From NCBI RefSeq assembly GCF_964656455.1, contig NC_135726.1, positions 30,285,930-30,349,929 of the forward strand: DNA of 64,000 bases. The letters run 5' to 3'. Made by a program: the position numbers and the translations under genes. Positions 1 through 12,284 of the stretch are shown here, one piece after another. The stretch's first letter is position 1, and each line of letters starts with the position of its first letter. Source of the DNA: Halichoerus grypus (Eukaryota; Chordata; Mammalia; Carnivora; Phocidae). Under the pieces are notes generated by a model that worked only from the letters and a program-made list of their open reading frames with translations, was not told the origin of the DNA and searched no databases.

Positions 1-317
1 CTGTGCCATTAGCGAGGCCCAGTGTAATACAGCCCAAGTGACCGGGGGCACAAAGATCCATGGATATTTGAAAAGGGAAGAGAAAGCAGGCTGATAATCT
101 CCAGGAAAGGAGAGACTGAGACGTGGGGATTCAGGGAGGGACATGGCATCTTGAAATAAAGACGGAATAAACGCTAAAAAGGATATTGGAGTTCGTTGGT
201 CTGTCTCCCTGCCTCTCTCCTGCTTCCTCTGAACCTATGTGAAAGCAGGACAGTCCAAAAGTGGTATTTATTAACAAGGAAATTTAATGTAGGGGCACTT
301 AAAAAATACTAGACATT

Positions 318-533
318 GGGGTGCCTGAGTGGCTTGGTTGGTTAAGCATGTGAGTCTTGATTTCGACTCAGGTCATGATCTCAGGGTCCTGGAATTGAGC
401 CGTGTCAGGCTCCGAGCTCAGTGAGGAGTCTACTTGAGATTCTCTCTCTCCCTCTGCCCCTCGCTGTGCTCGCACACATGCGTGTGCCTCCCTCCCTCTC
501 TCTCAAATAAATAAATTAAAAAAAAAAAAAAAC
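318..533 (+). mobile_element. SINEC (tRNA-Lys-derived Can-SINE)
   Basis: Begins GGGGTGCCTGAGTGGCTTGG and runs through AGGTCATGATCTCAGGGTCC and a CT-rich middle to a CAAATAAATAAATT-poly-A tail. Moderately diverged. Confidence 0.85.
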
Positions 534-689
534 TAAACTAAACATTTACCTGGGACCCAAACAGAAAAAAGAGAGAAGAAGAATGCTGAATTTTATGGGA
601 TTAGGGCAAGAAGTGCCTACAAGCATTCTGGTGACTTCAGAATAGAATCAAATAGTTGGACAAAAGGAGAAAGGAAACCAAGAGATATT

Positions 690-840
690 GAGCAATTGAT
701 ACGCTCCAGAACTGGCTTTGAAGTCAAACACCTCAACCTTCGATCCTTAGCTGTGGGACTTTGGGCAAGTCCCTCAACTTCTCTGAGCCTCAGGAACAAT
801 TCAAGCCCCAACTTCATTGTGTTTGGGGGAAAGTAAGAAA
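690..840 (+). repeat. MIR
   Basis: TTAGCTGTGGGACTTTGGGC followed by AAGTCCCTCAACTTCTCTGA and GCCTCAGG is the MIR core. Confidence 0.7.
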
Positions 841-904
841 TAATAATGTGTAGGAAATACCTAGACTAGGGCCCACCATGGAATGGGCCCCCACAGAATG
901 GTGG

Positions 905-1085
905 TTGTTCTTACAGGTATTATCAGTATTGGTCTATGGAGCACCCCTGGGAGAAGGTCATGTTTTACATGTGAGGAAATCAAGACTCAGAGAGGTTAAA
1001 TAATTTACCCAAGGTCACACAGGCAGTAAATGGTGGATCTTGTACTTGATCCCTGGCTTGTCTGACCTACTCCTTCCCCGTTCTG
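905..1085 (+). repeat. MIR
   Basis: GTGAGGAAATCAAGACTCAG, AGAGGTTAAATAATTTACCC and AAGGTCACACAGGCAGTAAA match the other half of the MIR family consensus. Confidence 0.7.
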
Positions 1086-1497
1086 CTTCATGGTAGTTGA
1101 TAAAAGGAAAGACAAAATCCTTGCTTAATCTCTGCTTAATCCATGTTTCCTTCATAGATAATACATTTTTCTAGGAACCTCACTTGTTAGCACATGTTTA
1201 GATGGTTTCTACACCTCTGAGGGCTCTGCAGGCCACAGTAAAAACTTGACTTTTATTTGGGGATCCTGGGGAAATGAACATCTTCAGAAGTCAAAATAAG
1301 TGGGGCATGGGAACTGTATGTATTATGAATGGATAAAAATAGCTTTAAAGACAATGGTTTGGAGAGAGAGGTTTCCATTATTTGGCAAGTGACTATAGAG
1401 CATCTCTGAAGAGTCATAAAGATTCTGTGTGTGTGGTCATGTTTCTGCCTTCAGCAAGCTTACTGTCCCATAGGGGCATCTATATACACAAGCTATT

Positions 1498-1600
1498 CTT
1501 TTTTTTTTTTTTTTTTTAATTTTTTGTTTAAATTCAATTTAGCTCACATATATTATATGATTAGTTTCAGGGATAGAATTTAGTGAGCAAGCTGATCTTC
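1498..1600 (-). mobile_element. L1 3'-end fragment, antisense
   Basis: A T-run leads into AATTCAATTTAGCTCACATA and TATATGATTAGTTTCAGGG, resembling reversed L1 3' ends of carnivores. Confidence 0.5.
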
Positions 1601-1679
1601 TTATTCACCATTCCTCCTTACTTGTTTCCCAGCTCAGAGCCTAGGTTTTGCTCAGGACAGTCTAGCTCCAATAATGGCT

Positions 1680-2105
1680 CATGCTTAGCCTAAAACAATC
1701 TGGACAACCCATTCTCCTTTGCCAGTGATAGGCCGCAGATGGGTGTGTGTCCCAGTTTTAGCCATGAGATGTAAGCAAATGTCCACAGGAAACTTCTAGG
1801 CTCTCTTTCTCTGGCAAGAGAAATATGTGAGAAGAACACTTCTGCCATGCCTGCTTTGTTCCTGCTTGGTATGCTGGTGTAAAGATGTGAGTCACAGTAG
1901 CTGTCTTGCAGCCATGAGGGGAGACATTGCTGATACATTGAGAATGGCAGATTCTCAAAGGGAGACAGAATGAGCCTAAGTTCTTGGTGGCATCATTAAA
2001 CTGCTGTGCCAATCCTGGAACCACTTACTTCCATATACCTTGCTATGTCAAGTAAACTAAATGTTTTTATTGCCTAAACCTCTGCTACTTGGAGTTTCCA
2101 TTACC
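1680..2105 (+). mobile_element. MaLR-like LTR fossil
   Basis: The order AGCCATGAGATGTAAGCAAA, CATGAGGGGAGACATTGCTG, CTGTGCCAATCCTGGAACCA and GCCTAAACCTCTGCTACTTG ending in TTCCATTACC resembles an MLT1-type solo LTR. No internal genes remain. Confidence 0.45.
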
Positions 2106-2139
2106 AGATCAATAATATGAGACTATCTGGGCATGGAAC

Positions 2140-3479
2140 CTGGTTATGGGTATTTTAAATACTCCCAAATCACCCTAATAAGGGTTCAGAACCACTCTTC
2201 TATCCCATGAAAACCTTAAGCATCATTATAAGTGTTTGAACTATTCAGAAGAGGAAGAGACTTCTTTCTGGGTGGATTATCAGTGAAAACATTTGGGAGA
2301 AGGTAGCATTTGGTTTGGCCTGGGCAGATGAGTAGGCTCTGAGCTTATGAGGCTAAGAGAAAATGGTATTGTGTGGAGCAAAGCCCTGAGAAGCACAGAC
2401 TGTGTATGGGAGGCGCAAGTAACTTGACCGCATCGCAAGGTGTGAAAAGTAAGAGATGAGGCCAGAATGATGGCGTGGGGCCGGACTGAGTGTTGGGTGG
2501 CGGTTTAACGCCATGCTAAGGACTTGGTGCCCAACACTGAGCTAGTAACCATAGATGATGAAAGAGAAGCATAAGACCCAGCCTGACCATTGAAATGCTT
2601 CTAAAGCAGTTGGGATGTCAAGGATTACTCATGTGAAACTCTCAGGAAAACAAATATGCCATATATAATTAAGCTCCCCAGGTGACAGCACAGAGAAAAA
2701 TAGCCTTAGGGTGTCAGAGTCGGGAAAATGGTGTGGGGCAGAACAGGATCGTGAAATTGTAGGTGGTTAGAGGTGGACCGATAGCTACTGGCTCAGGGTC
2801 TCACTTTCTAAGTGATACAGGAATTCCATCTATGCCACTCCTGGGAAATGAGCCATCGGACTCTGTCTAACCTCTTCTGGGACAAAGATTTCACTAGTCG
2901 GCATCTATTATTAGACAGTTTCCATGATCATTCCGTTTTTTTATTACATCATACCAGAATCAATCTTTTTATAACTATAGCCCACTGACCCTTGTTTTGC
3001 TCTACTAGTCTAGGGTGATCTGAGTTGAATTATTGGTTCTACTAATCTGTAGTGTTAATACATTCAGTCCCTTCCCATGGTCTCAGAGTGAATAAAGTGT
3101 ATTTTCCTGACCCTTGACTTTGAGATGGCTTGATTTGAGCAATTGGGATGTTGGTGGATGTCATGCCAACAGAGGCTCTCAATGTGTGTGTCCATTTGGG
3201 AATGCCCTCTTGTACTCTGCAATCGCTGTGAGAAAAATGTTCCGAGGGGCACCTACTGATTCCCAAAGAAAAAGAAACACAGGGAACAAAACTGGCCCAA
3301 ATCATGACCTGGATCCAAGCACAGAGGAGCCTACATCAGATCAAACTCCAGCTCACCTGTAGGTACACAAGAGGTAAATAGATGTGGTCATAAGCATTAA
3401 TGTGGCAATAGCTAAGACATATAGCGAGATATACTCCCTTTTACACCAGAATGCTCTTCAAATAGATGGAGGCCACTAT
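2140..3479. other. intergenic sequence without recognised gene
   Basis: Unique or very old sequence. The part 2270-2540 (AGTAGGCTCTGAGCTTATGA, GTGTGGAGCAAAGCCCTGAG, GGCCAGAATGATGGCGTGGG) looks like an ancient repeat of a type I could not name. Short open frames at 3042-3362 overlap on both strands and lack gene-like features. Confidence 0.5.
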
Positions 3480-4290
3480 TATTCCCTGAAAATATTATCA
3501 TTTTGTTCTCATATATCCCAGTGCTGATAACCATTCCTTGTGTGACACGCATTCCAAATCCCCCCTGAATATAATTTCACCCAGAACTGAGCACGCGGTA
3601 CTCCAGATGTAATAGGCCCCTCGCAGAACCTATTAGGACCATCACCGCCCTTCAACTGAAAGTAATACTTTATTACTGTGCCTAAAATTGCTTTAAATAA
3701 AAAAACAGTTCCGTTGTTGGATCGTATGGAGCTTTGGGTTAATTAACCCTCTGATCTTTTCTGACTCAATCACTGTCAAACCGGCTCCCTGAACCTATAC
3801 TTACACAGTTGACTTTTTTTTTTTTTACGTTAAATAGATTGGTATATGGCTTAAATTGGTATATGGCTGTTTTTGACCTAACAGCCTGGCCTGTCAATAC
3901 AATTTGAATCCTTATTCTGTCATCAAACCTATCAACTGTTCCTTCCTTATTTAGGCCATCCTGCCATGTCATCACAAGAAAGAATATTAAAGACAACAGG
4001 GGTAAAGATAAGAACCTTATGGCATATCTCTAGAGACTTGCAGATTGCAGATGAGTAGGGTGGGTTGAAATCTGTAACAAATCCCTTTGTAACTGTGTAG
4101 TCATCCTATCTGTGTTTTGACATGTTGTCCACAAGAATATTTAATGAGTGACGTGGCCAGAAGCCTTGCTTAGATCAATACTTGTCAGTGAATTACCTTG
4201 ATCAAAAATGGAAATTGGTTGGAACCACATGATCTGCTCTTGGAAAACTGATAGCGGATCTTAGTAATTAGCTCTTTCTTTTCTATGTTC
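3480..4290. repeat. probable ancient CR1/L3 LINE remnant
   Basis: ACCCAGAACTGAGCACGCGG with TACTCCAGATGTAATAGGCC, then TTGAATCCTTATTCTGTCAT, then TCAACTGTTCCTTC..., then CAGAAGCCTTGCTTAGATCA and AACCACATGATCTGCTCTTG follow the order of a widespread amniote CR1-type (L3) element as I recall it. Strongly diverged; the call rests on recall. Confidence 0.45.
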
Positions 4291-4439
4291 TAGTAGCGCC
4301 ATTTGGTACGATGTACTCTAAGATGATGCGTCTTACCAGGACACTCCCCTTGGACTTGACTCAGTTTTTCTCACTGGCTCCTGGACCACAGGCATTGTGT
4401 ACCACCCCAAATCCAGCCTGGCCTTGCCAGTAGTGGGAC

Positions 4440-5262
4440 AGCCCCAACAAGGACGTGGACTGATTCCAGAATTATGAGGCCAGCTTCCTACAGCTTCTAC
4501 TGAGTTCTACATGAAAGGGCTCCCTGCGGCAGCCCCTCCAGATTCAGGATTATCAGGCACTTCCTCTCCCCAGTCCCACATTATGCATGTCTCATCTCCT
4601 GCCCCAGGACTTTCCTGCTTTCACTGAGGTTCAAGACCACCATGACACCCACTAGGCACCCTCCTTCCTCCTTGCAGAGAGACGGGGTGGAGACAAGGCA
4701 GTTTCCCATGGTCTCCAAGAAGACATCCGGTAAGACGAAGCAATCAGCTTGCCTGGAAGTAATACACTTCCCTGTATAGCTTCTCGCCTTCACTGCCTCA
4801 TAAAGCACATAAACTTTGGCCCCAAGCTTTGCTTTCTAGGGAGCGGAAGTTCACAGCACCCTGCATGTATCCCCTTGGCACTCACTTCCTCTATTTGCCG
4901 ACAACTTCCTACCACCAGCACTTTCTCCTGCATCTCAGCCTACATGTAGGGAAGGCTGGATGCGCTGGAGAACTGATGCCCCCAGAGAGCAGATGGTAAA
5001 TCCCTCTGATTCCTCCCACTTTGGGTGGGACAACTCTGAAGCAAGTTCTACCCTGTCTCCCAAGAGTTCCCCAGTGGGTCCGAGCCCCAACTGCCCACCG
5101 TGCTAACCATGGACCCATGTATTATTGATTTCCTTTCCTTTCTTGTCTCACTTCCTCACTGCTGTTTTGGTGCTTCTTGGAATTACCTCCTAAATAAATG
5201 ATTTTCACTGAAATCCTTGACTCTGGATCTGCTTCTTGGGAGACCCAACCCGAGGCACTAGG
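4440..5262 (+). mobile_element. possible LTR-derived sequence
   Basis: The 3' part (AATTACCTCCTAAATAAATG, TCCTTGACTCTGGATCTGCT, GGGAGACCCAACCCGAGGCA) resembles the end of an ERV-type LTR with its AATAAA signal. The left portion is unresolved and may be another repeat. Confidence 0.35.
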
Positions 5263-5951
5263 GGACCCAACCCAAGGCAATCTGACCTGGGCTCTCTTGT
5301 GATAAGAACCCGTTCCCCATCAACGTCTCCTGTTCTGATGGAATGAGTGACAAGGGTATGCATTGGAAAGGTAGGTTTTTAATTTTTTTCCTATGTTCTT
5401 ATATACTATTTCTAAGTAAAATTCAATCAAAGACTTATATCATCAACGTTAACAGAATAGTGTGTATTGCAGCTTGTTATCTTCAACACTATGTTAATAG
5501 ACCTCACTTTTGTGTTTCATTTTTGTCAAAATGTTATTTCAATGATTTGAATCAGTAATAAATGGGAATATGGTAAAAAAAAATATGTGCAGAAGGATGG
5601 ATAGTGAAAGTGTTTCTCCCCCGTCCTAAGTCCACCACTCTGTTACTAGTTTCTTATGCATCTTTCCAGAAACATTTTATGCATTAACAGTCACCCACAC
5701 GTACGTGTTCATGCACACATGCTCTCACACAGGTACACATGCTTATTTTCCTATAGTATAGGGGGAATCCTGTACTATACTCTATAGACTCTTCTGAAAG
5801 TTGCTTTCTCATGTGAGAGTAAATCTTGGTGGTCATTTCATGTCAGTAAACCTAGACTTGCCCTATTTCGTTAATAGTGGGGCTAATTCTTCATTGTATG
5901 CATCAACTTCCGATGTTATGCATCAGTTTCAATGGCTGTTAGGTAATCTTG
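5263..5951. other. intergenic sequence without recognised gene
   Basis: AT-rich. Reads ATTTTTTTCCTATGTTCTTA and CATCTTTCCAGAAACATTTT with a CACACATGCTCTCACACAGG stretch; it may include an old L1 piece, but I see nothing supportable. Confidence 0.4.
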
Positions 5952-6157
5952 CTTTTTTTTTTTCTTTAAAGATTTTATTTTTCTTAGAGAGAGAGTGTGT
6001 GAGCAGGGGCAGGGGCAGAGGGAGAGGGAGAGAATCTTAAGCAGACTCCATGCTGAGTGTAGAGCCTGACCTGGGGCTTGATGCCATACCCTAAGATGAT
6101 GACCTGAACTGAAATCAAGAGCTGGCCACTTAACAGACTGAGCCACCCAGGCGCCCT
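5952..6157 (-). mobile_element. SINEC, antisense
   Basis: Poly-T then AAAGATTTTATTTTTC, ending GAGCCACCCAGGCGCC. Target duplications GGTAATCTTGCTTTT (about 5942) and GGTAATTTTGCTTTT (about 6157) differ at one base. Confidence 0.92.
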
Positions 6158-6748
6158 GGTAATTTTGCTTTTTTAACATCACCTAGACCCTAACATAATC
6201 TAAAACATTGAAGCAACTGTTTCATTTGCTCACAATGCTACAATCTGAACTGGGCTCCCCTGGGCAATACTCCTGGTCTTGCCTGTGGTTGTCCCTATGG
6301 ATACATTCAGCTAGCAGGTGGTTTTGGGGCTGGGCTTGGCAGGCACCCTGGGATGGCTGGGTCTCTTGCTGTCATTCCATGCCATCTTAGGGTCTCTCTC
6401 TTTCCTCATGAGCTCTCATGCCCTCTCTGTGTGTCCTCTCCAGGAGGGGATCTGGACTTGGGCAGCTCTGGAAGTTTCCAGCCTTCTTAGAGCTGAGGCC
6501 AGAAACTGGCCTGTCCTCACCTCTGCTGCATTCTGTTGGCTGGACCAGGTTATGGACTCAGCTAAGATTCAAGGATAAGGGACTTCACAAGGGTGTGGAC
6601 ATAGGGAATTGTGGTTCACTGGGGGGTCACCAATTTGATATGACCAGGGACTTCAGGGGAAACTAACTAGTTAGGGGATCAAAGATCCCAACAGATGTAC
6701 ATCCCTTTTATGGGATGTGTGACATTTTGTGTGAAAAGGTGATTATAG

Positions 6749-6966
6749 GGGACGCTTGGGTGGTTCAGTTGGTTAAGCATCTACCTTCAGCTCAGGTCAT
6801 GATCCCGGGGTCCTGGGATCGAGTCCTACATTGGGCTTCTTGCTCAGTGGGGAGCCTGCTTCTCCCTCTGCTTACCGCCCCACCCCTGCTTGTGCTTTCT
6901 CTCTTTTTCTCCCTGACAAATAGTCTTTTTAAAAAAGAAAAGGTGAAAAAAAATAAAAATAAAAAA
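6749..6966 (+). mobile_element. SINEC, sense
   Basis: Head GGGGACGCTTGGGTGGTTCA, AT-rich tail with AAAATAAAAATAAAA. Target duplications GAAAAGGTGATT precede (about 6733) and follow (about 6967) the element. Confidence 0.9.
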
Positions 6967-7165
6967 GAAAAGGTGATTGTAATTTTTAATAATGATTGCA
7001 GATCACTAATTTACATCATGGAATTATAAGAGGATTTAGAGAGATCATCCAAAACTTCCTTCCCCTTCATTTGACCAATGAAAGATCTAAAAATCTGAGA
7101 GGTTAATAGTCAAAAGAATTACAGCATTCCCCTGCTCATAGTCCCAGAATCAGCACCCAATACCT

Positions 7166-7365
7166 TTTTTTTTTTTTTTTTTTTTTGAGAGAGAGTGAGC
7201 ATGAGAGGTGAGGGAGGGGCAGAGGGAGAAGCAGAGAGAGAGAATCTTAAGCAGCCTCCACACTCAGCACGGAGCCCCACACGGGGCGCCATCTCACCCC
7301 CCTGAGATCATGACCTGAGCTGAAATCAAGAGTTGGATGCTTAACTGACAGCCACCCAGGTGACC
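7166..7365 (-). mobile_element. SINEC, antisense
   Basis: Long poly-T (from about 7166), then the purine-rich GAGAGAGAGTGAGC tract, ending GCCACCCAGGTGACC. Duplicated CAGCACCCAAT flanks both ends (about 7152 and 7366). Confidence 0.9.
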
Positions 7366-8364
7366 CAGCACCCAATTCTTTATTCCCCTCCTTATCCTTT
7401 CCTGTTCTCCACTGAGTTCCCATCTGTAGGCTTCACCCTTCCTGGCTTAATGAACAGGTATTGAGTACCTGCTATGTTCCAGGAACTATTCCAGAAGGTC
7501 ATCATTTCAGGGATGTAATAATTCCAGCCTAACATACATGGTGTGCTAGAGCTGGCTTGAACCATCACGTGAGACCTGCTTGTGTGCATCTTCAATTCCA
7601 CACTCAGTAACAGCATGTTGGTGGCTTGAAATCAGCCGTGCTGGGAATATTTGCAGCACAAAAATTCAGAAACAGTCCAATTCAGGACTTTTTTTTTCCT
7701 CTCCGAAGAGTTGGTTGTTAAATATTTACCAGTGTACCCTGGATTTAGTCTTAAATCACATTGTCTTTCAGGCTAAGAGGGGTTTCTTTCTCGCAGCCCA
7801 TGCTGACCTACAGGTCTCTGACTTTTCATTCATTTACACTTAATCAGTAAATATTATTTGATCAACTACCATGCAATAGGCTCTGTATCAAAAGGCCTCG
7901 GCTTCTACTCTTTACCAGATAATTGTCTGCAGGCAGGAAAGGGCCTGGTGTTGCTAGATTCACTTTTTAAAGAGATGCTGGTAATCCTGATTTTTGTGTA
8001 GAATTGGTCAACTTTTAAATGTGACCAAGAAATTCAAAAAATTTAAACCTAGTGTCTGGGCCAAATGAAACATGTCTTTAGGTTATATTTGTTATGAGGG
8101 CCACCAGTCTGTAACCTCTATTCTAATCCTTACAAAAGTGTGTGACATTGAGGCTCGAGCCTCTCCATCCCTCCACCCCCACTTGTCTTGCTGGAGTTAA
8201 ACCACCTGGAAATCCAGGGACACGCAGAGCACTCCACCCTCTTCCCTGTGTTTAAAATAGCATCCTTTGCCTACAGGTCTTGTGTGGCCGCCCACTAATA
8301 GCCACTTCTTCAGCTGGACATTTCACTCTCTACTCAGCTATGTTGGCCTTTTCTTAGCCCATGC

Positions 8365-8545
8365 TGCCATCTGCCACAGGGCCTTTGTACTTGCTGTCTT
8401 CTCCTGGAACACTGGACTCTCACCTCATTGACTCAATACAGACTATTTCTCAGGGAGTCTCTGTTCTCCTAGATGAGATCAAGTATGTCTAATTTATCTA
8501 CCATTATGACCAGAGTTCGCTCTTTTGTAGAATTGTGGTGGTCAC
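8365..8545 (+). repeat. L2 fragment
   Basis: CTGCCACAGGGCCTTTGTAC, TTGCTGTCTTCTCCTGGAAC and the later GTCTAATTTATCTACCATTA fit the 3' part of L2. Confidence 0.55.
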
Positions 8546-8569
8546 AAGAATGTACTTCTTAGATCTCTT

Positions 8570-8935
8570 ACGGAGGGGAGTCTAATTGACTGACAGCCCC
8601 AGCTGCTTTTCCTTGAATCAACCACCACCCCTCTGCTGGGGCCACACTTCCCACAGGCCGCTCCCAGCCCATGACGGAGCATAGCCGGAACTCTAAGGCA
8701 GGTCTATTCTTCAGAACGTGAGACTCTTCTGATGGATAACTTTGGCCTAGCCGAGACTCCCTTGGAACTACCCTGTGGTGCAAGACTACCCATCTCTCAC
8801 TTCCCCAGACCTGCTTCACCATCTGATGGCTCTCCCAGTCTTCTCCAGCCCCCTCCCTATTCTCACTCACAAATAAGTCTGCATATTAGTCCTGTCCTAG
8901 CATCTGCTTCTTGGAGGACCTGAACTGGCAAAAGC
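8570..8935 (+). mobile_element. possible LTR-derived sequence
   Basis: It ends CATCTGCTTCTTGGAGGACC, parallel to the LTR-like end at about 5240, and has a similar C/T-rich body with CTCACAAATAAGTCTGCATA. Family unknown. Confidence 0.3.
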
Positions 8936-9029
8936 ATCTATTACGGAGATAAATTTAGATTTATAAATACAATTATTTGATGCTTGCTTGCCTCTCAGAC
9001 TCAACTATGAAAGTAGGGATTAGTTCGGA

Positions 9030-9130
9030 GATATGTTTGTCTTTGGCTGACCGTTAAATCTCAGCCCCTTCCCCAGGGCCTGGCACACAGTGGGGACTCA
9101 GTAAACGCTGATTTGACAAACGAATGAAAC
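9030..9130 (+). repeat. L2 3' end
   Basis: CAGGGCCTGGCACACAGTGG with GGACTCAGTAAACGCTGATT and ACAAACGAATGAA is the usual L2 ending. Confidence 0.65.
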
Positions 9131-9310
9131 CACTGAAAATACAGTGAGTTATGAAAATGGAAGGTATGGTTAAATGTAATGTATGCTTGTCCTGACTATA
9201 GGCTGTACTACTTGCAACATGGAAACTGGAATTGGGGAGCATCCCCTGGAAAATGAGGTAAATAAACGTTAAGACCGATTCAGCTAGTCCAAGTAGTTCA
9301 TGTGGTGATT

Positions 9311-9708
9311 TTTTTTTTTTTTAAAGATTTTATTTAGGGTGCCTGGGTGGCTCAGTCGTTAAGCATCTGCCTTCAGCTCAGGTCATGATCCCAGGGTCCT
9401 GGGATAGAGCCCCGCATCGGGCTCCCTGCTCCACAGGAAGCCTGCTTCTCCCTCTCCCATTCCCCCTGCTTGTGTTCCCTCTCTTGCAGTCTCTCTCTGT
9501 CAAATAAATTAAAAAATAAATAAATAAAAGAGAGATTTTATTTATTTATCTGAGTGAGAGAGAGAGCATGAGCAGGGGCAGAGGGAGAGGGAGAAGCAGA
9601 CTCCCCACTGAGCAGGGAGCCCTACGCTAGGGGCTCGATCCCAGGACCCTGAGATCATGACCTGAGCTGAAGGCAGATGCTTAACAGATTGAGCCACCCA
9701 GGCACCCC
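9311..9708 (-). mobile_element. SINEC, antisense, interrupted by a second SINEC
   Basis: The poly-T/AAAGATTTTATTTA end (9311-9336) is separated from its body (9535-9708, ending GAGCCACCCAGGCACCCC) by a sense SINEC. Outer target duplication GTGGTGATTT occurs at about 9302-9311 and 9711-9720. Confidence 0.92.
9337..9530 (+). mobile_element. SINEC nested inside the antisense SINEC
   Basis: A sense element with head GGGTGCCTGGGTGGCTCAGT and tail CAAATAAATTAAAAAATAAA, flanked by copies of AGATTTTATTTA (about 9325-9336 and 9533-9544) taken from the host SINEC. It is the later of the two insertions. Confidence 0.92.
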
Positions 9709-10084
9709 AGGTGGTGATTTAAGAACCTAGAATTGGATCACATTTCAATGTGCTTCTAGAAGGAACCTCTGGTTTCTCTCCAAGCCGTGAGTTTGGTAAT
9801 GGAGAACACACCAAGAGAGTCCATTCCAAATACTGTATGAGATGGACAACCTCAGAGGCAGCACACAACTGAAAGTAGTTGACAAAGGAGTTTTCAGAGC
9901 TGACTAGCTTGAGATCTACAATGACCTGGCTTAGCATCTTTGGCAAATCACTTTCCCTCTCCAGATTTGGACGTTCCCATCTGCAGCATGAGTGGGGTGG
10001 CCTTGGGATTCTGAAGCACTTCTAAGCTTGGGCAACGCTGGATTCTAAGGGGAGTGGACAGAGGTCAGAGGAGAAGTTCTTTTT

Positions 10085-10170
10085 TCCTTACTGTATTCCC
10101 AGTATCTACCAAAGTGCCTGGTACTTAAGAGGCTCTCAATAAATCTTGCTTGAATGAATTAATGAAAACA
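10085..10170 (+). repeat. L2 3' end
   Basis: CAAAGTGCCTGGTACTTAAG, AGGCTCTCAATAAATCTTGC and TTGAATGAATTAATGAA form an L2 3' end. Confidence 0.65.
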
Positions 10171-10509
10171 TGAATGGAGGACCACCTCCTCTCTCCTCTG
10201 GGTACACAACGTTTCGGGGCCCCAATCTGTGCTAGCAGGGAAGGCAGGAAGCAGCTGTTTACCTTTGAGGGAGCGGCTTGGTGATGTGCCTGTGCAAACA
10301 GCCATTTACCCAGGTGTCAAGAGGAGGGACGGAGAGAGAACACACATTTACTCCTTTCCTCACCATAATGATCCAGAAATCCCGGCCTGCCCCTCTGCAT
10401 TTTTCCAGGCACTGCTGGAGTGGAGGCCTGTTGTTTACTGACCAGGCCTGGGGCCAAGCAAGACTCCCTCCCTCATGATTCCCACTTGTACCTCAAGTCA
10501 CCCCCTCTC

Positions 10510-10705
10510 CAGTGACTCTCCAGGGCCAATACCAGCATCCAAAGTTAATCTTACTATTAGATGTAGTTTTCTGCTTGCTGTATGTATCCTTCCACTGGAA
10601 TGGAAACACCTTGAGAGTAGATTATTTGTCTTGTTCATTGCCTGATCTCCGTAGCTGGAGGAGTGTCTTGGATTTGGTGGGCCTGCTCAGTAAGTAGATG
10701 TCGAC
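10510..10705 (+). repeat. L2 fragment
   Basis: CTGGAATGGAAACACCTTGA, GAGTAGATTATTTGTCTTGT and TCATTGCCTGATCTCCGTAG resemble the L2 3' region. Confidence 0.45.
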
Positions 10706-11784
10706 TGACTGATAGGTAGGGTGTGCTCCAAGCCTGGTCTGATGAAATCACCAGCCTGAAATTCCCACCACTAATGTCACCTCTTTGGGTATGTCAGCAT
10801 TCTTGACTCAATCATGCCATAATCATTCTCATGGATTTTGTCTTACCTCCTATGCTTATTTACTTAGTATATTTCTCTCATTCATCTCTCCTCTGTAATT
10901 TAAATACATTTAAACTATACATTGTATGTCATGACTATAAATAGAAACCAATATCACTTCCTATAATTAGAGAGTAACCGTAAATATGAATACAATGATC
11001 ATAAGCCTTGTGCCAAGGGGATGGCGAATGAAACTCTATTTCAACATATTGTTTCCTTTGTGAAACTGGGCATTTTATTGTGTACATTTACAAATGTTAT
11101 TTTGATACAGGGTCCATGGTCTTCATCAAACCTCCTTAGGAGCTTGTAGCATCTTCCTTGAGACCCGTGGAGAAGAGATACCAATATACAGTCTGCCAGT
11201 GGTCCAAGTTTGAGGTCTTTTATCATTAAAAAGGGAAATCCAGTCTCGTAAGATAGTGTGAAAGACATGTTAGCATGGAGCTGAGACCCTCCATGACATG
11301 ATCAGAAAGACTAAAAGAGGACAGAAAGGGAAAGGACTTTTTAGTGTCTTTGTGCTATATTAAGTCACCCTGGTTTCCTTGGGTTAAGGTAGGGTCTTCA
11401 GAAATCTCAATTAAATTGCACAAAAATTATTCAGGTTTAAATTTAATTGCACATAAATTATTTAGGGTTTAATTGCAAACCCACCACTTTGGATTAATTT
11501 ATCAGTTCATACCACTAAATATTCGTTGCATGACTATTACTGACAAAGCTCTTGTGCAATAAAGTCATGTACTAAATATCTTTTGAATAATGGGGAAGAA
11601 TGGCTATGTAATCATGATATCAATATATATATGATAAAATTTAATATCTATCATGATAGGTGAATCCCAAGATGCTATGAGAATACTAAGACGGTAATTC
11701 AATATGGAAAGCATTCCTGGGGCAGTAATCTTTGAGCCAAATCCTAAAGGATAGGCCCACTTTTTATTATTCAAAATTGCCTGT

Positions 11785-12112
11785 TCATGAGAATACTCTA
11801 TAGGACTTGTTAAAATCCGGATTCCTGGGCTCCATTTCAGACCAGCTAGACCAGAATCTCCAGGAGAAGGACCCAGAAATCTTAAAAAAAAAAAAAAAAA
11901 AAGTGCCCCAAGTGATTCTTAGACAAATTTGGAAGCCAGTGCACTTACCTAAGTCCATGGCTTTCAACTTTGTCTGTGCATTGGTAGCCTGTCACTATAT
12001 AGAAACTGGGCTTATCTAATCAGATTCTCTGATGAAAATGGCCCGACCATTTTAAGTTGCTCCCAAGATAACTTTTGTGCTCACTGTATCTTGAGAATCA
12101 CTGAGCTAGATT
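11785..12112 (+). mobile_element. two adjacent MER5-like fossils
   Basis: The first part (11785-11950) has GACTTGTTAAAATCCGGATT, CTGGGCTCCATTTCAGA and an AAGTGATTCTTAGACAAATT tail, with a poly-A expansion inside (11883-11901). The second (about 11955-12112) begins ATGGCTTTCAACTTTG and ends CTTGAGAATCACTGAGCTAG. Both resemble MER5/hAT-Charlie remnants. The subfamily and the join between them are uncertain. Confidence 0.4.
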
Positions 12113-12284
12113 GGAGGGATAGAGGTTAGGGTGTGGATAATGAATATTCCAGGCAAAGGGAAAAGCATAAATAAATTCTACGTGATGTAGTATTAGGGAA
12201 TCTACAAGTACCAGAGCACAAAGAAGGATCACAGAAGGAGGAGCCTGAATGTCATGGCTATGAACCTGGAATTTCTCTTAAAAT

